A stretch of 64,000 bases of DNA from JAAYJG01 sp964450305 (GCA_964450305.1 CAYVFB010000001.1:46066-110065), one strand, 5' to 3'; shown: positions 53,493 through 63,693, counted from the stretch's first letter. The notes: generated by a model from the sequence alone, not told the origin. Program-made: numbers and translations.

Positions 53493-55208
53493 TCATCTCT
53501 TCAACAAATCCTGAACGATCTGAGTAATTTTATCATATGCTTCATTCAACGGTGCTTTTATGGAAAAGCTTTTGTCCCTGGCAGAAATTTCGCAGCAGCT
53601 TTCCTTCATATTGCGGGGGCTGACGATCACCCGAACCGGAACACCCAGTAAATCTGCATCTGAGAACATAACACCCGCGGTTACTGTTCTGTCGTCATAA
53701 ATCACTTCAATTCCGTTTTCCTGAAGCTGTGCATACAGCTTATCCGCATATTCCTTAACCACCGCGTCGTCGGAGCGTACCGCGCATAAATGCACCTGCC
53801 ACGGCGCTATGGACATAGGCCAGATGGGGCCGTATTCATCATGATGCGCTTCACATACAGAAGCGGCAAGCCTTCCCACCCCTATGCCGTAACAGCCCAT
53901 AATGGGATAATGGGAGACACCCTCGCTATCCAGATATTGCATGGACATAGACTGGGTATACTTTGTTCCAAGCTGGAATATATTCCCCACCTCAATGCCT
54001 CTTGATATGGTGATGGAAGGTTTTCCGCATTCCGGGCATATTGCCCCTTGGGTAATTTTAGCGAAATCGTGGTATTCAGCAGCACCCAAATCCCTTGCAA
54101 TATCCAAGCCGGTATAGTGATACTCAGCTTTGTTGGCGCCGCAGGAAAGATTATTGGTGTTTTCAAGGCTTTTATCAAAAAGCACAGTGAAATTCCCTTT
54201 AAGTTGATATGGCCCGGTAAACCCGGGAGTCAACCCGCATCCTTCCTTAATTTCGGCTGGATGTATCTCATAGCCCAGGTAATTTGTAAGCTTCGTTTCA
54301 TTGGCATCAAGATCACCGCGGATAAACAGCACGATATAGCTGTCATCCACATTCTTTTGGTACATAACCGCCTTGCAGCATTTTTCAGTTGTTGTTTTCA
54401 AAAACCGGCTGACATCTTCGATGGTCTGCATGCCCGGTGTATGCACAAGCTGCAGCGGGCTTGAAACCTCGTCGCGTTCATTATGAACGACGCTTTGCGC
54501 CGCTTCCATATTGGCCCGGTAACCACACTCATGGCACAGAGCGATGGTGTCTTCGCCTACAGGAGTCAGCAGCATAAACTCATGTGAGATTTTACCGCCC
54601 ATCATGCCTGAATCAGATGCCACTGAAATCACGTCCGGAATCCCGGCACGGGCGAAAATCCGCTCGTAGGCTTTAAAGCAGATGTCATAATACTGCTCCA
54701 GATCCTCCTGGGAGGTATGGAAAGAATAAGCATCCTTCATCGTGAATTCCCGTACCCTTATGAGTCCGGCACGGGGACGCGCTTCATCACGAAATTTGGT
54801 TTGAATCTGATAGATCATGAACGGATATTTCACATAGCTGTTTGCATACTCCCGCACCAGATGAACAGCAGCTTCCTCGTGGGTCATTCCCAAAATGAGC
54901 GGGCTTTCGTTTCGATCCTTCAAGCGAACCAATTCGCCTCCAACACTTTCATATCTACCGGATTCCTGCCACAACGATGCGGGAAGCACCACCGGGAAAT
55001 GAACCTCCTGGCCGTCAATGGCATCCATCTCCTCACGGATGATTTGTTCAATTTTCCGGGTAATTCTGCGCAGCGGCATATAGGATGAAAATATTCCGTT
55101 GCCCACCTGTTTCATATATCCGCCGCGCAGCATCAGAATATGACTGTCAATGACACAATCAGAAGGTTTTTCTTTAAATCGGTTGCCTACCATTTTCTCA
55201 AGTTTCAT
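53493..55208 (-). CDS. proS: Prolyl-tRNA synthetase
   Basis: 571 residues from the ATG at 55208, eight bases after GAGAGG. Bacterial type with an editing insertion (about 225-400). Class II motifs: MPLRRITRKIEQIIREEM (motif 1), KFRDEARPRAGLIRVREFTMKDAYSF (motif 2), GCYGIGVGRLAASVCE (motif 3), and a C-terminal anticodon-binding domain. It is controlled by the proline T-box upstream. Confidence 0.97.
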   Translation of the reverse strand: MKLEKMVGNRFKEKPSDCVIDSHILMLRGGYMKQVGNGIFSSYMPLRRITRKIEQIIREEMDAIDGQEVHFPVVLPASLWQESGRYESVGGELVRLKDRNESPLILGMTHEEAAVHLVREYANSYVKYPFMIYQIQTKFRDEARPRAGLIRVREFTMKDAYSFHTSQEDLEQYYDICFKAYERIFARAGIPDVISVASDSGMMGGKISHEFMLLTPVGEDTIALCHECGYRANMEAAQSVVHNERDEVSSPLQLVHTPGMQTIEDVSRFLKTTTEKCCKAVMYQKNVDDSYIVLFIRGDLDANETKLTNYLGYEIHPAEIKEGCGLTPGFTGPYQLKGNFTVLFDKSLENTNNLSCGANKAEYHYTGLDIARDLGAAEYHDFAKITQGAICPECGKPSITISRGIEVGNIFQLGTKYTQSMSMQYLDSEGVSHYPIMGCYGIGVGRLAASVCEAHHDEYGPIWPMSIAPWQVHLCAVRSDDAVVKEYADKLYAQLQENGIEVIYDDRTVTAGVMFSDADLLGVPVRVIVSPRNMKESCCEISARDKSFSIKAPLNEAYDKITQIVQDLLKR

Positions 55209-55238
55209 TTTCAACACCTCTCCAATTTCTCAAAAATA

Positions 55239-55522
55239 AAAAGCCCTAAACCGATAAATGATCAGTTTAGGGCGAACAATTCGTGTCCGTGGTACCACCT
55301 AAATTTGGAATGTAAGTTCCACACTCACTGCACAAAACCACCTGTTTTGTACATCTCTCTGTAATGGGAGAACCCCGTGAATTTCACTACCCCGGGCGGG
55401 GCGTTTCGTTCACAGCTCAAAGATGGGTTCAGCATGCGTATATGAAGGGCTTTCACCAGCCGCCTTCTCTCTGAAATATCCGAAATGCTTACTATTTCCT
55501 GTCATCGCTTTTATTCGGTTGT
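55239..55522 (-). promoter_or_regulatory. T-box riboswitch, proline-specific
   Basis: Minus strand: T-box AGGTGGTACCACGG (55300-55287), terminator stem GCCCTAAACTGAT / ATCGGTTTAGGGC (within 55242-55272) and TTTTTATTTTT. AGTA of the specifier loop and GAA-CCC-A place the Pro codon CCC at 55427-55425. It reads uncharged tRNA-Pro, in agreement with proS. Confidence 0.95.
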
Positions 55523-55528
55523 GGGATC

Positions 55529-55557
55529 ATTATAGTATACGCGGCTGTTCAAGTCAA
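55529..55557 (-). promoter_or_regulatory. Promoter of the proS T-box transcript
   Basis: TTGACT (55557-55552), 17 bases, TATAAT (55534-55529) on the minus strand. Confidence 0.75.
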
Positions 55558-55577
55558 GATTCAGTGATAAGCTCTTT

Positions 55578-57272
55578 TTAAATCTGGAACCGACCGGTCA
55601 TCTGCTTTAATTCCTCTGCGGATTGCGCAAGGACATTGGCTTTATCGGCAATGGTATTCATCAGCTCACCCTGAACGCTTATTGCGACTACCGTTTCTTC
55701 TATTCCCGCAGAGTTTTCTTCGGAAATGGCTGCAATATTCTCTCCGGCCATATTTACTTTTTGCACATTGTGAGATATTTTCCCCAGGCCGGCTGAAACC
55801 TGATTTACTTTTTCAACCATTGAAGCCATTTCAGACTGGATACGATTGAAAATATCTCTGGTAATCTGAATAGTTTCAGTACCCTCGCGAACATTTACAT
55901 ACCCACTCTCAAGCGATTGTGCGATTAATTTGGACTCCCCCTGTATTCCTGTGACCATTTCAGTGATTTCCCGAACAGATTTGGCAACCTGCTCGGACAG
56001 TTTTCTTATTTCATCAGATACGACTGCGAAGCCTTTGCCGGCTTCTCCCGCTCTGGCGGCTTCAATCGCTGCGTTTAATGCCAAGAGATTGGTCTGTTTC
56101 GAAATATTGTTGATAATTTGAATAAGCTCTGATACATTATCCAGCCTTTCATCAAACACTCTTACTTTTTGAACCGCATTTTGGAAAAGTTCATGAATTT
56201 GCTGCATTGTATCAACAGAGTTCTCCATTTTCCTTGTTCCGTCCCCGACAACCTGTAAAATATCTGCTGAAGAAACCTGAAGGTCATCCTGATTCTGATT
56301 GGCTGTTTGAATCAATTCAGAAAGGCTTGAAATGGATCCGGCTATGTCTGTTGCAGAACTGGCCTGCTCTTGAGCACCTGCTGACATTTGCAGCATTGTA
56401 TCCGTAATGTTTCCGATGCCGGTTTCTCCTTCGGTAACACCTCTTTTCATATCTGTGCTTTCATACTCAACCTTTTCGGAAGCTTCCTTAATCCCACGAA
56501 TCATACTCTTCAACTGCACCAGAGTTTTATCAGTTGAGCCGGATAATTGAGCAACTTCGTCCCTGCCGTCAAATTTTGTCTCTTCAACGTTCAGATTCCC
56601 GTCAGATATCTGGTTTAACACATTGACAACCTTATAAAGATTCCTGCTGATATTCCTGCTGATGATAAATACAATAGCAAACCCAAGCACCAGCGCAGAA
56701 ATAATTGAGATTATCAGGATAAGAATCGCATTCTGAACCTCCTGGCTGGCTGAGCTTATAACCCGTTCCATTTCCAAATCCACTTCGGTTTTTAAGCGTT
56801 CAAATGTCAGTTCAGTGGGGTCTCTCAGGCCGGACACCTTCACAACCGCCATAATCGCTTCCTCTGAAGATTTTGATATGATTTCGTTGTTGAAGGTATC
56901 ATCTACTTTTTGATTGTTTTTTATGATAATGTCAAACATATGGAATTCATCATCGATAAGCAGTTCAGATTGCAGTTTGTCCTGAAGTGCATTAAATTCA
57001 TCCTGTAACGCCCTATATTCATTGATCAGCCTTTCTCGGGGTAAGCTGATATAGTCAAGAATGATAAGCTCCTTGGACTAAAATATCGAACTCATTTGAG
57101 TCAGTTCGACAGCCCGGGTTGACGTAGTCTTCACTTCACTGATGGTATTTCTGATTTTATTTAACGACATAGTGACAAAAGTAGAGGCTATAATAACCAG
57201 TAAAATAGTAACCAATAATGCGATATTGTACTTAAGACCAATTTTAGCATTTTTCCACCTCAAATGAGACAT
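55578..57272 (-). pseudogene. Methyl-accepting chemotaxis protein interrupted by one in-frame TAG
   Basis: A single frame of 565 codons, with AGAGGAG before the ATG at 57272, is broken only by TAG at 57080-57078 (codon 65). Before it: cytoplasmic stub, membrane segment 1 (about 15-35) and the start of the sensor helix. After it, in the same frame, SKELIILDYI...LPRERL continues the four-helix sensor; then membrane segment 2 (AILILIISIISALVLGFAIVFII), HAMP, and a complete signalling tip (NISKQTNLLALNAAIEAARAGEAGKGFAVVSDEIRKLSE). An ATG at 56939 could restart a shorter form lacking the first membrane segment. Probably a recent nonsense mutation; a read-through or sequencing error remains possible. 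Confidence 0.85.
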
Positions 57273-57526
57273 GTCAAATCTCCTCTCAAAATAAACTGCT
57301 TATTTCCAAGAATAAGAAAGCATTGTCTAACCAGCAGACCATTCAGATAAGAATGCTTATCTATGAATTGGTGTTAAATAATCCGTAGTTTTGGCAAAAC
57401 CCTGTTGAAATGTAATGTTCGCTTTACGCTGTAACAATTGTTGTGTGCTTCAATGGCTATAAAACCATATTACCAACATACACTGAATCTTAACAAGTTT
57501 TTATCCTGAGAGAAAATATAATCGTA

Positions 57527-58285
57527 TCAGAGATCGGGGTGTACATACCTTCTCTTAGAGACGGTTGCTTTTGTGAACTGAATTGCCTGAACAGGGCAAC
57601 GGTTTATACACGCCAAACACTGGGTGCAGTGCTTGCCCCAGGTAGGCCTTTGCTCCACAGTGATGGTATGAACCGGACAAATACGTTCACAAAGCCCGCA
57701 GCCGTTGCATTGTTCGGTTGCGTAAAAGTACCTGGGATTTCTCGCAAATTTATTGAACAGGGGGTTCGTCAAATATGTTTTAGCCCATCCAAGCTTACCT
57801 GACTTTAACTCCATTATGCCTTGCTTTCTCTGAGCAAGAACTTCATTGATATGCTGTAACCTTTGTTCTGCATTCTGAAGCTTCTTTAGTTCCAGCTCCT
57901 TTGGATCTGCGTCAAAACCTACGATATAGTTGTTTGGCATCACCAGTGAAAATGCACTTTCCAACTTCAGCCCTCTTTTAGCCAGACTTTTTTGAAAAAC
58001 AGTGGTGGATTTCCCTTCCTCATCGCCGCAAACACTTACAGAAAAAACATAGGGTTTTTCGCCCGATATATCCAGATTGGATATGAAATCCATTACAAGC
58101 TTTGGCGGTGCCCAGGCATAGATAGGATAAACAAAGCCCAGCAGTTCGTTCTCTCTGACTTCATATTCAAATGAAGTTTTGTCATAGCACTCCTTAGCAA
58201 TGGAAACTAGCTGTTCATTTTGTGCCCTTGCAATAGTCCTTGCCGCATAAAGGGAATTTCCTGTTCCTGAAAAGTAAAAAATCAT
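57527..58285 (-). CDS. EFR1-type flavodoxin-ferredoxin fusion
   Basis: 252 residues from the ATG at 58285, with GGAGAG upstream. The N-terminal flavodoxin-like part has the FMN phosphate loop FSGTGNSLYAAR (4-15) and PIYAWAPPKLVMDFI. The C-terminal part has two 4Fe-4S motifs, CNGCGLCERICP and CTQCLACINRCP. It should carry electrons between low-potential partners. Common in clostridia; partner unknown. Confidence 0.93.
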   Translation of the reverse strand: MIFYFSGTGNSLYAARTIARAQNEQLVSIAKECYDKTSFEYEVRENELLGFVYPIYAWAPPKLVMDFISNLDISGEKPYVFSVSVCGDEEGKSTTVFQKSLAKRGLKLESAFSLVMPNNYIVGFDADPKELELKKLQNAEQRLQHINEVLAQRKQGIMELKSGKLGWAKTYLTNPLFNKFARNPRYFYATEQCNGCGLCERICPVHTITVEQRPTWGKHCTQCLACINRCPVQAIQFTKATVSKRRYVHPDL

Positions 58286-58337
58286 AATTTGTCTCTCCAA
58301 GTATAAACGTTTTAGCGGGGCAGCGCGTAATATAGAT

Positions 58338-59624
58338 CTAATCCGGATCCGAACGCTCGGCTTTCATGAATGACAATACCCTGTTGATCTGGTCTTCATC
58401 TTCGATGATGTCCGGTTGCCAGTTGTTGGTGCTGCGGGTATAGACGTAGCAAGGGATTATGTTATAAGTCTTACTGGCCACTTCGTCATCAACAACTTCG
58501 ATTGTGTACTGGTAAATGATTGTTCTATTCTTAGGGGCATTATGACCACCATAACAGAAATTACCAAGAGAGTATGCGATATCTACCCCGTTATATTCTC
58601 CCAATGGCTGAAGTACATGCGGATGGGCACCCAGAATGAGGTCAGCTCCTTCGTCAATATATTCCTTGGCCATCTCAACGCACCAGTCTTCAATCTTGTA
58701 TGATTTTTCTGTTCCACCATGGTAATATACAATCTGAAAATCACTATGCTCTTGCGCTTCCTTCAGATATTGAAGCTTGGATCGTGCTTCTTCCAGGTTT
58801 CCACCGCCGCCCTTCATGCCACAGGTGGAAATGCAGATTACAGCCAGCCGATATCCGTCCTTTTCCAGGTAAATGATGTTTTCATCTTCTCCCCAAAGAA
58901 CGCCTGCTTCATTCAATGCTTCCCTGGTGTCTTCTGCCCCTTCGTCGCTATAATCATACAAATGGTTATTAGCAATGGTTACCGCCTCAATGCTGTTGTC
59001 TGCAAAGATCCTGGCATTTTTCTTCTTGGAACGGAACCAGAATACTCGTTTCCAGGGTTTTTCACGCTGAGGAAGGTCTTCGTCTGTAAATACATTTTCA
59101 CAGTTGGCAATGGTGAAATCATCAGCCTCGAAGATGGTTCTTACCTCGTCAAAGAAGTACGTTGTCGGATAGTTATCGGCATACCAGTTCAGTGAGCCTT
59201 CATAATCTTCGCCGCCATAGGTTGCCAGCATACAGTCACCAATGAATGACAGTTTTATGGTTGTATTGATTTTGGGTTCCTCTGTTGGTGTTGCAGTAAT
59301 TGTTGCTATAGTTGCCGCCTCAGTGGATGTTGCTAAGGTTCCAGCCTCAGCGGTTGCTTCTGTTGGTTCATCATTGGTAAACATGCCAGAATCAGTTCCA
59401 TATAAATTATTATCAATGGAATCATCCTGCGCATATGATTCAATGGCTATTGCATACTTTGTGCGATATACAACTGCGACTGCAAACAACCCGATAACAA
59501 TGCAAATAATCACACCCTGAGCTAACAATTGCGCCCTCATGAGTTCCTTCTCGCCCGCAGTTCGCTGTTTCACCTGCTTCTTCCTGATGGCTTCATTGGA
59601 TTTCTTTAGTGATCTGTCGTCCAT
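58338..59624 (-). CDS. CapA family metallophosphatase-like protein, membrane anchored
   Basis: 428 residues. A basic cytoplasmic N-terminus (1-32), one membrane segment (about 33-52), a Thr/Ala-rich linker (about 70-118), then the CapA domain: SFIGDCMLATYGG, NCENVFTD, NNHLYDYSDEG, YYHGGTE and GAHPHVLQP, which hold the metal ligands. Related proteins take part in poly-gamma-glutamate synthesis (CapA/PgsA), but no capB or capC is near, so the function here is open. Confidence 0.9.
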   Translation of the reverse strand: MDDRSLKKSNEAIRKKQVKQRTAGEKELMRAQLLAQGVIICIVIGLFAVAVVYRTKYAIAIESYAQDDSIDNNLYGTDSGMFTNDEPTEATAEAGTLATSTEAATIATITATPTEEPKINTTIKLSFIGDCMLATYGGEDYEGSLNWYADNYPTTYFFDEVRTIFEADDFTIANCENVFTDEDLPQREKPWKRVFWFRSKKKNARIFADNSIEAVTIANNHLYDYSDEGAEDTREALNEAGVLWGEDENIIYLEKDGYRLAVICISTCGMKGGGGNLEEARSKLQYLKEAQEHSDFQIVYYHGGTEKSYKIEDWCVEMAKEYIDEGADLILGAHPHVLQPLGEYNGVDIAYSLGNFCYGGHNAPKNRTIIYQYTIEVVDDEVASKTYNIIPCYVYTRSTNNWQPDIIEDEDQINRVLSFMKAERSDPD

Positions 59625-59729
59625 ATTATCTCCTCAGGCAAATTCATCATATTCATATGGGCTTATCAGTGGGTACGATAGCGGCTCAGGTTCCCTGGAA
59701 AATCTTAAAATTCTCATTGAAGCATAACC

Positions 59730-60380
59730 TTACTTTTTAGCTACAATGATTGTGGTGTTTGCTACCCTCCAGACCATGTTAACCAATTCGAATCCGGCTT
59801 TATATAACATGTTTACTTGATTGTCAATCGTACAGGGCGTATCGTAATGATAAAACTCACCCTCTGCAATCCCCTGCTCTTTTCGAATTCTTGCATTTTC
59901 ACTGAAGTAAAAATCCTCATCCTTCTGCTTTTCCACCATATAATCACACTCAATATATCGGCCACCGGTTTTTAGAGCTGCATGGATCCTGGAATACAAT
60001 TTGAGCTTATCTGCATGTGAGAAATGGTGCATTGTTTGAAAAGAGACGGCAGCATCATACTTTTCAATGCCAAAATCATAATCAAAATAACTGGCATGGA
60101 TTAAGGTTAAGTTTTTGTCAGGGTGTTTTTGCTTCAGTTTGTCAAGCATCGCCTGTGTCAGGTCTATGCCGGTAACCCTAATGAATGGCCTTGTCTTGAA
60201 TATTTCATCAAGCTCCAATCCTGTACCGCAGCCTAAATCCAGAAGGTCTTCAACATCTTCGGGAATGAGTTCAGCTCCTTTAACATATCCGTCTTTGCAT
60301 CCCTCAACATTGTTCAGCATATGCTGGTCATAGCCGTCTGCGCGGCTCGTGAAAAAATCATCCATTCTTACGATAAACAT
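59730..60380 (-). CDS. SAM-dependent class I methyltransferase
   Basis: 216 residues. SAM-binding LLDLGCGTGLELDEIF (about 45-60), GIDLTQAMLDKLK (acidic end of strand 2) and AAVSFQTMHHFSHADKL (motif IV region). Substrate unknown. AAGGAG is close before the ATG. The REP-like copy 2 lies in the leader. Confidence 0.88.
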   Translation of the reverse strand: MFIVRMDDFFTSRADGYDQHMLNNVEGCKDGYVKGAELIPEDVEDLLDLGCGTGLELDEIFKTRPFIRVTGIDLTQAMLDKLKQKHPDKNLTLIHASYFDYDFGIEKYDAAVSFQTMHHFSHADKLKLYSRIHAALKTGGRYIECDYMVEKQKDEDFYFSENARIRKEQGIAEGEFYHYDTPCTIDNQVNMLYKAGFELVNMVWRVANTTIIVAKK

Positions 60381-60400
60381 CTTTTCTCCTTGTGGGACAT

Positions 60401-60424
60401 GGGACAGAGGGGACAGGTACCTCA
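60401..60424. repeat. REP-like element, copy 2 (one arm only)
   Basis: GGGACAGAGGGGACAGGTACC is one arm of the palindrome seen complete at 61.3 kb. It abuts the stop codon of the epimerase gene. Confidence 0.65.
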
Positions 60425-61258
60425 GTCTGTTTTGACACCAGCCAGCCTGGCCTGTTCTCTTACATAAGCCGCAGCCTGTTTATAGCTTTCAAAATCAGGC
60501 AAGTGTTCTACAAACAATGGTGTATCGGGCCCCAGGGACTCACATAGCCTGGCAACCTTCTGGTAATTTATGATCCCTTTTCCGGGCATGGTTTCACGAA
60601 TTACTGTTGTATAGGCATTTTCCATAGATACATCTTTTCCGTGTATGCTCTTGATATGTGGGCCAAGCTTAGTAAAGCATTCCTCAACGAAATCATCACA
60701 GAAGAGATATCTCCTGGGGCAGTTAATCATATTTACAAAGTCCAGATGAACTCCAAAAGCCCTTCTGTCTACATCATGAATCAACTGAAGGTAATCGTCC
60801 GGTGAATCCGGTATCATCCAGGGCATGGTTTCTATCGTATAGAAAGTTCGAGAAGGTTTTACAGCATCAATAATCTCTCTGATTGAATCAATAATCAATG
60901 TATATGTGTCTTTTGAATAATTCTCCCTGTAACAACCGTCCCATATTTCGCCCCTGCTTCCAGTGATGTTCACACAGCAATTTGCACTCAGCTCATCTGC
61001 CAGCTCAAGCTGATTTTTGCAGAACTCCATTGCTGCCTTTCGCTCATTCTCATCGATTGAGATAGGATTTTTCCAGGCACCAACTTCTCCGATGACCAGA
61101 TTATTCTCCTGAGCACACTTTAAGTAAGCTTGCTTTTCCTCCTTGCTCGCGCGGTAATCAATCGGTGTCAAAACCGCCCTGTACCCCAGCTCTTTGACTA
61201 ACTTGTACCATTGTTCAGGATTTTTATATGGTTTTTCTATTGCTCCGCCAATTCTCAT
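60422..61258 (-). CDS. Sugar phosphate isomerase/epimerase-like TIM barrel
   Basis: 278 residues, AP-endonuclease-2/xylose-isomerase-like family. NCCVNITGSRGEIWDG, TFYTIETMPWMIPDSPDDYLQLI (metal Glu), GVHLDFVNMINCP and HIKSIHGKDV carry the usual metal ligands (Glu, Asp, His). AAGGAG precedes the ATG. Substrate unknown. The last codons end at a REP-like arm. Confidence 0.85.
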   Translation of the reverse strand: MRIGGAIEKPYKNPEQWYKLVKELGYRAVLTPIDYRASKEEKQAYLKCAQENNLVIGEVGAWKNPISIDENERKAAMEFCKNQLELADELSANCCVNITGSRGEIWDGCYRENYSKDTYTLIIDSIREIIDAVKPSRTFYTIETMPWMIPDSPDDYLQLIHDVDRRAFGVHLDFVNMINCPRRYLFCDDFVEECFTKLGPHIKSIHGKDVSMENAYTTVIRETMPGKGIINYQKVARLCESLGPDTPLFVEHLPDFESYKQAAAYVREQARLAGVKTD

Positions 61259-61284
61259 AGATATCTCTCCTTTGCATTCGAAGC

Positions 61285-61350
61285 GGGGGCAGAGGGAACA
61301 GGTACCTCGTCTCAGTAAACTGGGACAAGGTACCTGTCCCCCCTGTCCCG
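61285..61350. repeat. REP-like palindrome, copy 3 (complete)
   Basis: Two arms of about 30 bases, each with a CAGGTACC/GGTACCTG core, meet at CAGT-AA-ACTG. Mismatches are few. The second half is also the 3' end of the dehydrogenase gene. Confidence 0.8.
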
Positions 61351-62244
61351 CTGCCAGATAACTGATGGGTCAATATGGCTTATATCTGGCGAACAGGTTC
61401 TTGCCATAAATCCAGCTAATTCTTCCGTCATCTTAATGATTTGATTTTTTACTCCCTCTGCACCATTTATTTTTAAGGGTTCCATCATCACTCTGCCCGC
61501 AGATACTGCATCAGCCCCCAAAGCAAGCGCTTTAAACACATCACTTCCACTCATAACACCACAGTCAACAAAAATAGGGATTTGATGATTGATCACCTTC
61601 GCAATCTTCGGCAGTATCATCAGCGGAGGAATGGCATAATTCATAATTCCATGGTGGTGAGAAACTACAATACCTTTCGCTCCGGCCTCTAAAGCTTTAT
61701 ATGCGTCCTGCTCGCTAAGAACACCTTTTATTATGAAAGGTAACTTCGTGGATTTTATAAATTCTCTTATTTCCGGCAGGGTCTTAGGGGTCATTTGTTC
61801 ACCTAAAACAATGTCATATTTGCCGTTTCCTCCAAAGGAATGATCTACATCCATTCCCACAGCCACAACTCCACAGCGTTCTGCATGCTCAATCCTTTTG
61901 AAGATATAGTTGTTATCGGCATATGGTTTAATGATATTGATGGTACGAGCACCGGTAGCAGTGATTGCAGCTATTTCAGCCTGGTCACCCATACCTGCCC
62001 AGTTTACTGCATTCGCCGCAAGTGCACCCTTTGCCATCTCAACCATACCGTTTTCGCGTACATTGTTCAAATGCGACAGAGCTGCCATCATAACAGGAGT
62101 ATCAAATGTCTCTCCATACAATTCCAGCTTTGTAGAGGGTATAACAGCGTCGATATGCCTCATTTCAATCAATAATGAATCAAAGTACTGCCTGGTTATC
62201 TCATTTGAATCCCATGGCTTGCTATTAATTTGCCTGTCTTCCAT
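61312..62244 (-). CDS. FMN-dependent alpha-hydroxy acid dehydrogenase family protein
   Basis: 310 residues, slightly short. TPVMMAALSHLNN (FMN contact), LPFIIKGVLSEQDAYKALEAGAKGIVVSHHHG (Lys and the catalytic His region), PIFVDCGVMSGSDVFKALALGADAVSAGRVMM (phosphate binding) match the family. SHHHG replaces the usual SNHGGRQ, so the substrate may differ from lactate or glycolate. The final dozen residues (RDRGDRYLVPVY) are encoded by REP-like copy 3, so the native C-terminus has been replaced or extended. Confidence 0.85.
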   Translation of the reverse strand: MEDRQINSKPWDSNEITRQYFDSLLIEMRHIDAVIPSTKLELYGETFDTPVMMAALSHLNNVRENGMVEMAKGALAANAVNWAGMGDQAEIAAITATGARTINIIKPYADNNYIFKRIEHAERCGVVAVGMDVDHSFGGNGKYDIVLGEQMTPKTLPEIREFIKSTKLPFIIKGVLSEQDAYKALEAGAKGIVVSHHHGIMNYAIPPLMILPKIAKVINHQIPIFVDCGVMSGSDVFKALALGADAVSAGRVMMEPLKINGAEGVKNQIIKMTEELAGFMARTCSPDISHIDPSVIWQRDRGDRYLVPVY

Positions 62245-62281
62245 ACTGAATACTCCTTTTTTATTTCAATCCATTACACTC

Positions 62282-62902
62282 TCAAGCTTCCAGGTTCCCA
62301 GGAATCTTCAGCCACAAAGCGGGACGAACACCGCCTGCGCAATACCCCTCACTGATGTTGCCTTTCAATATATTGTTGCCTTGAATACCTATATCACCGT
62401 TACCATGGATGTATGCAGCTTTTATGTTCACGCGGCCTGGCGAACGAAGCCACCACCAGCAAGGCCATTCTTTACCTTCAAGTCTTGCTGTTCGCTTACT
62501 GTTGTTTTCATCTTTTCTTTCAAACCAATATCGTTGATTTTTTCCCGGGTTGTAGAGTTTTGAACTGCTATCACCGAAGTATTGACACACGGCTTCCTCA
62601 ATGCTTAATAAGAATATGTTGTCTTGCGTATCTGCACCACCTTTTGATCCATACCACTGATTGTCAGGATTTTTATTCAATACTGGAATTATTTTCGATT
62701 TATCAACTGCGCTGAATTTGTTATAGAACTCGTCGTTAAGATATTTTCTTAAAGAACATTCAGCCCATGTTATATCCTTATAAACTTCATGGTAAGCACG
62801 CTGCTCTATAATCCATTCGGTGATAATCAAAGCAGCATTAAGTTTTATGTCAAGTACTCGCCAGTCGTAACTGCCAAATAAAATTATATCTCCTATGTGC
62901 AT
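62282..62902 (-). CDS. DUF6273-like protein
   Basis: 206 residues from the ATG at 62902, five bases after GGAGG. GDIILFGSYDWRVLDI (4-19), ITWAECSLRKYLNDEFYNKF, WWWLRSPG and GGVRPALWLKI are the conserved pieces of this family, often found in clostridial surface and phage-related proteins. No signal peptide. Function unknown. Confidence 0.85.
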   Translation of the reverse strand: MHIGDIILFGSYDWRVLDIKLNAALIITEWIIEQRAYHEVYKDITWAECSLRKYLNDEFYNKFSAVDKSKIIPVLNKNPDNQWYGSKGGADTQDNIFLLSIEEAVCQYFGDSSSKLYNPGKNQRYWFERKDENNSKRTARLEGKEWPCWWWLRSPGRVNIKAAYIHGNGDIGIQGNNILKGNISEGYCAGGVRPALWLKIPGNLEA

Positions 62903-63183
62903 ATTTGCCTCCTTCAAGTTTCAGTTTTTCAACTCTTGACATTATTACCACCGTATTTATGCTCTAAATCCATATAACCACAGAGAATCAATACTTTGAT
63001 GCTTCCGTACACTGCTTTCTTTACTCTTCCACGTTGTCTGGCAGGGAGTTGATTTTATTTGCATAATAAATTGAATTCAATAAGAAGTTTAATAAATACC
63101 GGCAACTATAACATAACACAAGTGAATACCAGTCAGTCAAAACCTCAAGCAGTTGCACAATTTAGGTAAACTGAAATCGGATA

Positions 63184-63420
63184 TTAACTTTCACGGTTTT
63201 GTTCCAATAATATTTCAAACTCCAGCTCATGCTTAATTGGAATGTTATGCATCCCAATCAACGGAATGGTTGGCTTCAGTTTGCGAGAGTGCTCTATGGC
63301 ATTGATATGAGCAGCTTTCAAGTCGAAACCCTTTTTCTGATAAAACCGTATTGCATTGATATCGTCATTGGTGGTGATGAGCCATATTCTTTTACAACAG
63401 TTTTTCTGCGCTGCAGTTTC
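63184..63420 (-). pseudogene. C-terminal remnant of a GNAT acetyltransferase
   Basis: CKRIWLITTNDDINAIRFYQKKGF, followed by AAHINAIEHSRKLKPTIP and HNIPIKHELEFE, is the well-conserved second half of a GNAT protein. The upstream in-frame part (to an ATG at 63504) does not match the first half. The acetyl-CoA loop is missing, so it is not active. Confidence 0.75.
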
Positions 63421-63657
63421 TCCTGCAGACCAAGTTTGGCTTATGTTATATCCTGATAAGCGTTTATGTTTTATCAATCCAAATAACCCTCTGATTGTTA
63501 TCATGGTGCTTTATGCAAAGTATCTTGGCATCTCTTTGGACATGTCAACTTCAACCACTTGCAATAACATTTAATTGTAACCGACTAATCCCTGGTATGA
63601 TATTCGCTGCTGGTTATCAGGGTAATGTGACCTTCGAAAATTTTGGAGCAAATAAGT

Positions 63658-63693
63658 AATTCCCTCACCACACAAATAAGTGATGAGGGAATT
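63658..63693 (-). terminator. Hairpin after the SLH remnant
   Basis: AATTCCCTCA / TGAGGGAATT, extended by CAC/GTG after one mismatch, 17 bases past the stop. The T run is poor. Confidence 0.5.

Noticed and set aside
57078..57080. TAG read as pyrrolysine
   Set aside because: No pyrrolysine genes or context in the window and chemoreceptors are not known to use it; nonsense mutation is simpler.
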